Of a stretch of 64,000 nt of DNA, positions 56,532-64,000 are shown piece by piece. Under the pieces are notes generated by a model. That model was not told where the DNA came from, searched no databases, and saw nothing but the letters and a program-made list of their open reading frames with translations. Location of the stretch: positions 163,501 to 227,500 of the forward strand of contig CACNHX010000002.1 of NCBI GenBank assembly GCA_902620425.1, read 5' to 3'. A program made the position numbers and the translations under genes. Each line of letters opens with the position of its first letter. Position 1 is the stretch's first letter. Source of the stretch: an uncultured Alphaproteobacteria bacterium (GTDB lineage: Bacteria > Pseudomonadota > Alphaproteobacteria > HIMB59 > GCA-002718135).

Positions 56532-57272
56532 ATGTTTTTAGAAATCAAAGACCTATCAGTAAAAATTGAGAATAAAAATATTCTAAAAGGGCTTAACTTG
56601 AATATTAATAAAGGTGAAGTTCATGCAATTATGGGTCCAAATGGATCAGGTAAAAGTACACTAGCAAACGTTCTAGCAGGGAAAGAGGATTACGAAATTT
56701 TAAATGGCAGAATTAATTTCAAAAATAATGATTTATTTGATTTAAATATCGAAGAAAGAGCGCAAGAGGGAATGTTTTTGGCTTTTCAATATCCTGTTGA
56801 AATACCTGGAGTAAATATCACTCCATTTTTACATTCTGCAATTAACTCAAAAAGAAAACGTATGAATGATGAAGAAATTGATAATTTATCATTTGCTAAG
56901 CTTTTAAAATCTAAAGCCAGTGATTTAGGTATAAACATTGATATGCTTAAAAGATCAGTTAATACAGGATTTTCTGGAGGAGAAAAAAAACGTTACGAAA
57001 TATTACAAATGAGCATTCTTAATCCAGATTTAGCCATACTAGACGAAACTGACTCAGGGCTTGATATTGATGCTCTTAAAATCGTAACAGATGGTGTTAA
57101 CAAACTTAAAACTAAAAATAATTCATTCTTAATCATTACTCATTATCAAAAACTTTTGGATTATATTAAACCAGATTATGTTCATGTTATGGTAAATGGT
57201 TCTATTGTTAAATCAGGAGGAGCTGAAATTGCCGCTGAAATAGAAAAAGATGGATTTCAAAAATTTCAATAA
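56532..57272 (+). CDS. sufC: SufC, ATPase of the Fe-S assembly complex
   Basis: ABC-type ATPase that powers SufBD. Walker A is GPNGSGKSTLANVLAGKEDYE, shown here from residue 36; the SufC-specific FLAFQYPVEIPGVN, signature FSGGEKKRYEILQM and Walker B LAILDETDSGLDIDAL are all present. 246 aa is standard. It starts two bases after sufB; its stop overlaps the sufD start by one base. The protein is soluble, without membrane partner, as expected of SufC. Confidence 0.97.
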   Translation: MFLEIKDLSVKIENKNILKGLNLNINKGEVHAIMGPNGSGKSTLANVLAGKEDYEILNGRINFKNNDLFDLNIEERAQEGMFLAFQYPVEIPGVNITPFLHSAINSKRKRMNDEEIDNLSFAKLLKSKASDLGINIDMLKRSVNTGFSGGEKKRYEILQMSILNPDLAILDETDSGLDIDALKIVTDGVNKLKTKNNSFLIITHYQKLLDYIKPDYVHVMVNGSIVKSGGAEIAAEIEKDGFQKFQ

Positions 57273-58498
57273 TGAATATCCAAGATAATTTTATAAAAAA
57301 TAAAAAAAATATTTTTTTTTCAGAAAACAAATATATTCAAAATCATAGAGAGAAATTAATAAATATTTTTGAAAATGATAGATTTGATAAAAAAAATAAT
57401 GAAAGCCTTAAAAATATAAATCTTAAACACTTTATTGATTTCAAGTATAAATATCTGATCTCTGAAGAAACATCAGTAATAAACAGTAATCAGGAAAATA
57501 GTTACTCAATAGTTTCTGTAAATGGTCAGTGTTCGAGTTTTAAAGATGATAAAATTGAAATTACAAAAATCTTAGATGAAGATTACAATGATTTTATCAA
57601 AAATGATACAATTGATAAAAACGATCATTTTGTAAATCTAAATTCATTATTTTTAAATAGTGGTTTTAAAATAATTATAAAAAAAAATAACAATATTAAA
57701 ATAAAAATATCAAACATTATAACTGATGATGATTTAACTATTTTCCAAAAAAATAATTATATTTGTGAAGAAGGATCATCTCTAAATCTTATTGAAGAAT
57801 ATGAAAATAAAAATAATTCTACGTTAAATATATTGAATGTAATTAGATTAGAAAAAAATTCTAAATTAAACCATTTTCTAATACAAGACAATTCTTCCAA
57901 TCATAATTTAATAGTAACAAGTCATTCTTCATGTAAAAAAGATTCAACCTACACTCAAAAAGTATATAATTTTTCAGAAGGCTACGTAAGAAATTTTCAT
58001 TATTCAGAATTAATAGAAACGAATTCAGAAGCTGATTTACAAGGAATATTTTTTCTTAAAGATAATAACACATCTAATAACAAAACATTTGTTAAGCATT
58101 CAGCCGAGGATTGTAAAAGTAATCAAGTCTATAAAGGTATCTTGAACGATAGGGCTAAAGCCACATACTTTAGCAATACTTATGTCGATCAACTTGCCCA
58201 AAAAACAGAGGGGTATCAACTCAGTAAAGGTATACTTTTATCTGATAATGCATCATATTTTTCTAAACCTGAACTAAAAATATTTGCTGACGATGTAAAA
58301 TGTAGTCATGGTTCTACCATTGGGCCAATAGATGAAAATGCTATTTTTTATCTTAGATCTAGAGGTATGAGCAAAAATGCAGCAACTAAAATATTGATAT
58401 CATCATTTATTAATGAAGAATTAAGTAGTATTGATAATGAACAAATGTCTGAAATGATACAAAAGAAGCTTGTAAGATACTTAAGTAAAGTAAAATGA
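57272..58498 (+). CDS. sufD: SufD, Fe-S assembly scaffold partner
   Basis: Pairs with SufB in the scaffold. The N-terminal 200 residues are poorly conserved, Asn/Lys-rich and strongly AT-coded, but the C-terminal right-handed beta-helix shows SEADLQGIFFLKDNNTSN, HSAEDCKSNQVYKGILNDRAKA and KPELKIFADDVKCSHGSTIGPIDENAIFYLRSRGM (in parts), where the functional His of SufD is in CSHG. The 408 aa length is usual. It overlaps sufS by four bases. Confidence 0.93.
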   Translation: MNIQDNFIKNKKNIFFSENKYIQNHREKLINIFENDRFDKKNNESLKNINLKHFIDFKYKYLISEETSVINSNQENSYSIVSVNGQCSSFKDDKIEITKILDEDYNDFIKNDTIDKNDHFVNLNSLFLNSGFKIIIKKNNNIKIKISNIITDDDLTIFQKNNYICEEGSSLNLIEEYENKNNSTLNILNVIRLEKNSKLNHFLIQDNSSNHNLIVTSHSSCKKDSTYTQKVYNFSEGYVRNFHYSELIETNSEADLQGIFFLKDNNTSNNKTFVKHSAEDCKSNQVYKGILNDRAKATYFSNTYVDQLAQKTEGYQLSKGILLSDNASYFSKPELKIFADDVKCSHGSTIGPIDENAIFYLRSRGMSKNAATKILISSFINEELSSIDNEQMSEMIQKKLVRYLSKVK

Positions 58499-59694
58499 AT
58501 ATTTCAAATTTAAAATCTAGATTTCCCGTCTTCAAAAAAAACCCTAATCTAGTTTTTTTAGATACTGCAGCGTCAGCATTAAAAGTTGATAAAATGATTG
58601 ATGCTACTAAAAATTGTTACACAAATGAATATGCAAATATTCATAGAGGTAATTATGAATTAAGCTCAAAGTTAACAAAAAAATTTGAAGATGCACGAAA
58701 AAACGTTGCTAATTTTTTGAATACATCTGAAAACAATATTATTTTTGTTAAAAGTGCTACCGAAGGTATAAATTTAATTGCATCTTCTTTGTCTAAAAGA
58801 TTTTTAGAAGATGGTGACGAGATAATCTTAAGTTATCTTGAGCACCATGCTAATTTGATTCCTTGGCATTTAATTGAAAAAAAAATAAAAATTGTTCCTC
58901 TTGGATTTAACGAAAATAGTGCAATTAATTATGATGATTTAAATTATAAAATTAATTCAAAAACTAAATTAATTACATTGACCCATATGTCAAATGTTAC
59001 GGGATCAATAACTAATTTTGATAAAGTAAAAGAAATTGCAAAAAAAGATAATATACCGCTACTACTTGATGGTTGTCAATTTGCTCCTCACAAAAAAGTT
59101 GATCTAAAAGATTTAGATCCTGATTTTTATGTCTTTTCTGCACATAAAATGTATGGCCCTTCAGGTCTTGGCGTACTTTATATGAAAGATAAGTGGATAG
59201 ATGAATTTACCCCTTATCAAGGAGGAGGGCAAATGATTCATGATGTAGATATTGATAAAAGTACATATGCAAATGGTTATGAAAAATTTGAGGCAGGGAC
59301 TCCTCCTATTGCACCAGTTATCGGATTTTCATCTTCTATAAATTTTATGAATGAAGTAGATCCAAATGTTATTTATGATCATGAAATGAAAATTCATGAT
59401 TACGCTTATGAAAAACTCTCCAAGTTCAATAATATAAAAATATATGGACCCAATCAAAACAAAGGTGCAATTATTTCTTTTAATATTGAGGGAGTACATA
59501 ATTCCGATTTAGGTGCGATGTTAGATAAGAAAAATATAGCAATAAGAACAGGACACCATTGCTGCCAACCTCTTATGAAATATTTTAATATTGCAGGAAC
59601 TTCTAGAATTTCATTTGGAGTATATAATACAAAAGACGATGTTGATTATTTAGTACACAGTATTAATGAAATAACAAAAATTTTATTAAACTAA
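58495..59694 (+). CDS. sufS: SufS, group II cysteine desulfurase
   Basis: PLP enzyme that removes sulfur from cysteine for cluster assembly. It shows FLDTAASALKVDKMID at the start, the PLP Lys in YVFSAHKMYGPSGLGVLYM, THMSNVTGSI, GGGQMIHDV and the persulfide-forming Cys in RTGHHCCQPLMKYF near residue 353. 399 aa matches SufS (406 in E. coli). SufE or SufU, the usual sulfur acceptor, is not in the operon. It overlaps sufD and the sufT-like gene. Confidence 0.95.
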   Translation: MNISNLKSRFPVFKKNPNLVFLDTAASALKVDKMIDATKNCYTNEYANIHRGNYELSSKLTKKFEDARKNVANFLNTSENNIIFVKSATEGINLIASSLSKRFLEDGDEIILSYLEHHANLIPWHLIEKKIKIVPLGFNENSAINYDDLNYKINSKTKLITLTHMSNVTGSITNFDKVKEIAKKDNIPLLLDGCQFAPHKKVDLKDLDPDFYVFSAHKMYGPSGLGVLYMKDKWIDEFTPYQGGGQMIHDVDIDKSTYANGYEKFEAGTPPIAPVIGFSSSINFMNEVDPNVIYDHEMKIHDYAYEKLSKFNNIKIYGPNQNKGAIISFNIEGVHNSDLGAMLDKKNIAIRTGHHCCQPLMKYFNIAGTSRISFGVYNTKDDVDYLVHSINEITKILLN

Positions 59695-60080
59695 TGGAAG
59701 AAAAACAATTAGAAGATTTTTTACCAGACAAAAAATCAACTTATATAAAAAAGTTCACTAATTCAAATATCACAAATAAAATTAATAAAGAACAAGTGAT
59801 AGAGTGTATTAGAACTGTTGTTGATCCTGAAATACCAGTCAACTTATATGATTTAGGTTTAATATACGAAATTAAGATTAATGATAAAAACGATATTAAA
59901 ATTAAAATGACTCTAACTAACCCTAACTGCCCTGTTGCAGGAACTATGCCAGAAAGTGTAGGAAAATCTGTTGAAAAATTATCAAACATAAATTCTATAG
60001 AAGTTTATTTAGTTTGGGATCCGAAATGGCACAAAGATTTAATGTCTGAAGAAGCAAAACTTGCTTTAGATATTTTTTAA
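59694..60080 (+). CDS. sufT: SufT, MIP18/DUF59-family Fe-S maturation factor
   Basis: 128 aa with a DUF59 domain (residues about 35-125): VIECIRTVVDPEIPVNLYDLGLIYEI, MTLTNPNCPVAGTMPESV with the reactive Cys, and VYLVWDPKWHKDLMSEEAK. The first 30 residues are a variable Lys-rich extension. SufT is used for maturation of Fe-S proteins under high demand and is a common member of alphaproteobacterial suf operons. It overlaps sufS by one base. Confidence 0.92.
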   Translation: MEEKQLEDFLPDKKSTYIKKFTNSNITNKINKEQVIECIRTVVDPEIPVNLYDLGLIYEIKINDKNDIKIKMTLTNPNCPVAGTMPESVGKSVEKLSNINSIEVYLVWDPKWHKDLMSEEAKLALDIF

Positions 60081-60099
60081 TTTAATTTATAAAAGAAAT

Positions 60100-60435
60100 A
60101 TGAATAATTTATTAACTATTACAACTAGTGCCTCAGAAAGGATTAAAAAGATTATATCTTCTGCTCCAAATGGTATAGATTCAGTTGTCATTGGCGTTGA
60201 TAAGTCTGGGTGTAGCGGATATTCTTACAAATTAGATTTTGGTAATTCATCAGATTTAAAAAATTTTGAAATTATTCTTCAAGATGGGGCAAAAGTTTTA
60301 ATTGACCCTAAGGCTACTATGTTTTTATTAGGATCAGTTATGGATTATAAAGAAGACAAGCTTGCTTCAAGATTTGTTTTTGAAAATCCAAATGAAAAAA
60401 GTACATGTGGTTGTGGTGAAAGTTTTAGTATTTAA
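60100..60435 (+). CDS. sufA: SufA/IscA-family A-type Fe-S carrier
   Basis: 111 aa with the A-type carrier Cys triad: the first in DKSGCSGYSYKLDF and the C-terminal pair in STCGCGESFSI. LTITTSASERIKKIIS begins the HesB domain, and VLIDPKATMFLLGSVMDYKED is conserved. It delivers clusters from SufBCD to targets. The closest bacterial types are SufA and ErpA, which cannot be separated by sequence alone; position at the end of suf favours SufA. It overlaps the convergent deacetylase gene by four bases. Confidence 0.9.
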   Translation: MNNLLTITTSASERIKKIISSAPNGIDSVVIGVDKSGCSGYSYKLDFGNSSDLKNFEIILQDGAKVLIDPKATMFLLGSVMDYKEDKLASRFVFENPNEKSTCGCGESFSI

Positions 60436-61301
60436 AAATTAAATTCATTTAATTTTATAACTTCTAATAATTTTTTGCTCCTTTTTAAATTTACATATTT
60501 TAGTATTTTTTCAAGTAATTTGAATTGATCTTTCGTATATGAATAAAAGTTGGAAGGATGAAACCATAAATGAAAAGTTTCATTATTAGTAATAGCTCTA
60601 TCGATACCAGATTTAATTTTTTGAAACATAGAAAAATTAGTAACAGGATATCTTATTCCGCCCCTGCTTATTAAAAGCATAGATGATGGTATTTCTAATA
60701 AACCAAATTTATTTATTTTTGGAGAAATGGTGTTGGTTTTAATTGGAAAGGTTTTGTCTATTAAATTAGCTATTTTGCCAGCAAAAATATTTACTCGACT
60801 TACACTTTTATACCAACTTTGATCAACACTCCTGTAGAAATTAAAATTATATTTTTTAAGAATATTAAGATGATTTATTTGATTTCTAGGAAAAACTAAG
60901 GTGTCAACATATGTATTATATTTTTTAAAAAAATAGATAGATTTCTCAAAATCTTCAGAAACCTGCTTAACGTTACTAGTTTTAAAATTTAAATGACTAT
61001 AAGAATGTGAAGCTATATGATGTTTTATTTTTGAATTCAAAATTTCTTCAAAAATATCCGGTGCATACCAAGCTTTCATATTAGACACATTTATATTTTC
61101 ATTTTTTTTATCTAATAATGCTGCAACTATTGCCCAAGAAACTGGAATGTCATAACTTTCAAAAATTTTAATAAGATTTGAGCAAATTTTTCTTTCTGAA
61201 TTTATAGCATGATTTATAAAATAATTATTTACTTTATGTGATACACCCCATGCTAACTCAAGATCAATTGATATTGAAAAGTAGCCTACATTTTTCTTCA
61301 T
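60432..61301 (-). CDS. Polysaccharide deacetylase-family protein
   Basis: 289 aa with the NodB-type fold: FSISIDLELAWGV contains the catalytic Asp and metal Asp position, HHIASHSYSHLNF holds the HxxxH metal ligands, and TLVFPRNQINHL and FHLWFHPSNFYSY complete the pocket. There is no signal peptide, so it probably acts in the cytoplasm on a sugar or lipid-linked glycan. It is the last protein gene before the RNA block and has no same-strand neighbour, so its pathway is open. Confidence 0.82.
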   Translation of the reverse strand: MKKNVGYFSISIDLELAWGVSHKVNNYFINHAINSERKICSNLIKIFESYDIPVSWAIVAALLDKKNENINVSNMKAWYAPDIFEEILNSKIKHHIASHSYSHLNFKTSNVKQVSEDFEKSIYFFKKYNTYVDTLVFPRNQINHLNILKKYNFNFYRSVDQSWYKSVSRVNIFAGKIANLIDKTFPIKTNTISPKINKFGLLEIPSSMLLISRGGIRYPVTNFSMFQKIKSGIDRAITNNETFHLWFHPSNFYSYTKDQFKLLEKILKYVNLKRSKKLLEVIKLNEFNF

Positions 61302-61438
61302 AGAAATTAATTTATACTAATTGTATTACTTAAAAATTAAAATTATTGTAAGCAATATATTTTCTTAAAGAAAAAATTTTTAAAATGTTATTTTTTTCAA
61401 TATTTGTAGTATATGTTTAAATAAAGAAATTAATTACA

Positions 61439-61515
61439 GGCGGAGTAGCTCAGTTGGTCAGAGCGCACGGCTCATATTCGTGATGTCGGGGGTTCAAATC
61501 CCTCCTCCGCTACCA
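61439..61515 (+). tRNA. tRNA-Met (CAU), probably the elongator
   Basis: A complete cloverleaf with encoded CCA: acceptor GGCGGAG with CTCCGCT, D-arm GCTC-GAGC, anticodon stem CACGG with TCGTG, loop CTCATAT (anticodon CAT), T-arm GGGGG-TTCAAAT-CCCTC. The first pair is G1-U72, so it is not an initiator. Position 38 is U where A is usual and 31-39 is a G-U pair. A tRNA-Ile2 with a modified CAU anticodon cannot be fully excluded, but the acceptor sequence resembles alphaproteobacterial elongator Met. Confidence 0.85.
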
Positions 61516-61565
61516 TTTTTTTTGTTGTAATTTCAATACTATAGTAATAACAGTCCATTTTATAT

Positions 61566-61642
<77 letters not shown>

Positions 61643-61700
61643 AAGATTTGATTAAGATTCTTTAATTTTAGAATAATTTTTAAAGTTATACATTAATATC

Positions 61701-61724
61701 CCCAGAAATACTGGGTTTTTTTTT
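61701..61724 (+). terminator. Rho-independent terminator after the tRNA pair
   Basis: CCCAG and CTGGG close a five-base loop at 61701-61715 and are followed by nine T. It lies 58 bases after tRNA-fMet and just upstream of the rRNA promoter, so it ends the tRNA-Met/fMet transcript and insulates the rRNA operon. Confidence 0.85.
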
Positions 61725-61736
61725 ATTTTTTATGAT

Positions 61737-61765
61737 TTGACAAGGAATTTTTATACTATTATAGG
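61737..61765 (+). promoter_or_regulatory. rRNA operon promoter
   Basis: TTGACA at 61737-61742 is a perfect -35 element; TATAGG at 61760-61765, 17 bases on, is the likely -10 (four of six bases match). Initiation would fall near 61772, giving a leader of about 227 bases before mature 16S. A TATACT at 61752 is too close to the -35 to be used with it. Confidence 0.65.
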
Positions 61766-61773
61766 CACATACT

Positions 61774-61920
61774 CTTTTCTTTAAGAAAAGAACAATCCTC
61801 TACTTTTTAATATAATTTGTAGGGTTTTGTATGCTCTTTAAATTGTTAATAAGATAATAAAGAGATACGTAGACAACAATTCGTAATTTAAATTTTACGA
61901 ATGTTAATGGAATACGTATC
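61774..61920 (+). other. rRNA leader with boxA and nested inverted repeats
   Basis: This 357-bp stretch between tRNA-fMet and 16S holds no protein gene. It contains CTTTTCTT-T-AAGAAAAG at 61774-61790 at the predicted transcript start, a boxA-like TGCTCTTTAAA at 61832-61842, and a nested stem: outer GATACGTA (61864-61871) with TACGTATC (61913-61920) and inner ATTCGTAA (61879-61886) with TTACGAAT (61895-61902). BoxA is the site for Nus-factor antitermination; the other elements are probably processing or folding signals of the pre-rRNA. Confidence 0.6.
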
Positions 61921-61976
61921 AACAAATACTTTTGTTTATACAAGAAGTATTCCGCTTTAACGGACGTTCCGTAATT

Positions 61977-61992
61977 TTTGACTTCGGTCAAA
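61977..61992 (+). other. UUCG hairpin directly before 16S
   Basis: TTTGAC-TTCG-GTCAAA is a six-base-pair stem closed by C(UUCG)G, an unusually stable tetraloop. It ends about six bases before the mature 16S 5' end. It may guide early folding or trimming of the 16S precursor. Confidence 0.6.
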
Positions 61993-61998
61993 TTTACT

Positions 61999-63485
<1,487 letters not shown>

Positions 63486-63499
63486 CTAAGGATATTGAT

Positions 63500-63515
63500 A
63501 ACTAGTTCGCTAGTT
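63500..63515 (+). other. UUCG hairpin after 16S
   Basis: AACTAG-TTCG-CTAGTT is a six-base-pair perfect stem with a UUCG loop, starting 15 bases after the 16S 3' end. With the similar hairpin before 16S it brackets the mature RNA. CGGAC at 61961-61965 and GTCCG at 63516-63520 could pair between them to form part of the 16S processing stem. Confidence 0.5.
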
Positions 63516-63582
63516 GTCCGGATTGTTGTCTATCTATCTCTTTAATTTATTAGCTAGTACTGGGTGCTTATTTAATTATATT

Positions 63583-63659
63583 GGGCTGGTAGCTCAGTTG
63601 GTTAGAGCGCGCGCTTGATAAGCGTGAGGTCGGAAGTTCAAGTCTTCCTCGGCCCACCA
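63583..63659 (+). tRNA. tRNA-Ile (GAU)
   Basis: In the 16S-23S spacer. The acceptor GGGCTGG pairs with the 3' strand ending GGCCC, the D-arm is GCTC-GAGC, the anticodon loop CTTGATAAG gives GAT, and the T-arm GGAAG-TTCAAGT-CTTCC is intact; CCA is encoded. tRNA-Ala follows after six bases, the usual spacer order. Confidence 0.96.
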
Positions 63660-63665
63660 ATAACA

Positions 63666-63741
63666 GGGGGATTAGCTCAGCTGGGAGAGCGCCTGATTTG
63701 CATTCAGGAGGTCAGCGGTTCGATCCCGCTATCCTCCACCA
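63666..63741 (+). tRNA. tRNA-Ala (UGC)
   Basis: The acceptor GGGGGAT pairs with ATCCTCC and contains the G3-U70 identity pair of alanine tRNAs. The anticodon loop ATTTGCATT gives TGC. T-arm AGCGG-TTCGATC-CCGCT is intact, and CCA is encoded. Spacer tRNA of the rRNA operon. Confidence 0.97.
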
Positions 63742-63761
63742 CTCACTAATAAAATCTTATT

Positions 63762-63847
63762 TGTTCTTTAATATGTAAATATGAAATTAATAACTGATCA
63801 AAATAATTTTTTGATTTTAATACGTACAAAATTTTTCTCTGTACGTA
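63762..63847 (+). other. Spacer boxA and hairpins before 23S
   Basis: The 111-base gap between tRNA-Ala and 23S holds a second boxA-like TGTTCTTTAA at 63762-63771, a stem ATCAAAA/TTTTGAT at 63797-63815, and a stem TACGTAC/GTACGTA at 63821-63847 that ends six bases before 23S. The first matches the antitermination signal expected in rRNA spacers; the stems are likely processing structures. Confidence 0.5.
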
Positions 63848-63852
63848 ATTGC

Positions 63853-64000
63853 AATCAAGCGCAAAAGGGCATTTAGTGGATGCCTTGGCATCAAGAGACG
63901 ATGAAGGACGTGGCAGGCTGCGAAAAGTTAAGGGGAGTTGTCAACACACTTTGATCCTTAAATATCCGAATGGGGAAACCCAACTCTTTGAGTTACTTAT
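63853..64000 (+). rRNA. rrl: 23S ribosomal RNA, 5' part
   Basis: The first 148 bases or so of large-subunit rRNA, running off the window. The conserved TGGATGCCTTGGCATCAAGAG and CGATGAAGGACGTGGCAGGCTGCGA segments (here quoted in short form: GGATGCCTTGGC, CGATGAAGGACGTG) fix the identity; the start at about 63853 is by alignment with the E. coli 5' end and may be off by a few bases. Confidence 0.93.

Overview
The window is a compact, AT-rich bacterial chromosome segment. The 16S rRNA, the rrn order 16S-tRNA-Ile-tRNA-Ala-23S, an NDUFA12-type complex I subunit and the aroQ-accB-accC-aat neighbourhood all point to an alphaproteobacterium. Genes abut or overlap by a few bases nearly everywhere, intergenic gaps are tens of bases, and no mobile element, phage gene or CRISPR array is visible. 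This fits a streamlined, probably marine free-living lineage of the SAR11/HIMB59 kind; the exact clade is inference.

Layout. 1-137 is the start of a leftward gene, probably Mrp. From 224 to 18780 nineteen genes run rightward almost without gaps: membrane protease control (hflK, hflC, DUF2065, Do protease), miaA, branched-chain amino acid synthesis (ilvB, ilvH, ilvC, leuA), the rod-shape machinery (mreB, mreC, mreD, PBP2, rodA) and an amino-acid ABC transporter (livG, F, H, M). Its binding protein faces it at 18829-20010. 20160-25839 holds gpsA and a deoxyribose/ribose module: deoC, a two-domain ALDH16-type dehydrogenase, a RbsD/FucU mutarotase and a ribokinase. 25861-38603 mixes sbcB, uppP, a DHDPS-family lyase, fxsA, a SbmA/BacA transporter, a LysR regulator, rpe, a cupin/DUF6165 pair, a polyprenyl synthase, an S49 peptidase, glycyl-tRNA synthetase, an MFS carrier and ygfZ. 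38649-48389 has a glycosyltransferase, pyrC, NDUFA12, DUF2155, aat, accC, accB, aroQ, dcd, an M48 protease and RNase E. 48499-54999 has PBP1A, prfB, tyrS, a hydrolase and mnmA. 55079-60435 is a suf operon (B, C, D, S, T, A), then a polysaccharide deacetylase. From 61439 come tRNA-Met, tRNA-fMet, a terminator and an rRNA operon with a structured leader, running off the end in 23S.

Main points for a second look. (1) The glycyl-tRNA synthetase reading frame is broken by one in-frame TAG at 35673-35675; homology continues in the same frame on both sides, and unusual residues sit in the adjoining RPET motif. (2) prfB needs a programmed +1 frameshift, with GTT rather than the usual CTT at the slippery codon. 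(3) The 16S central pseudoknot is all A-U through a compensated pair change, and tRNA-fMet carries A29-U41 in place of the first of the three G-C pairs. (4) Three small unannotated proteins (27, 53 and 59 codons), a 16-bp palindrome before livJ, and nested inverted repeats in the rRNA leader remain unexplained. I found no clearly new multi-gene system; the strongest oddity is the interrupted glycyl-tRNA synthetase.
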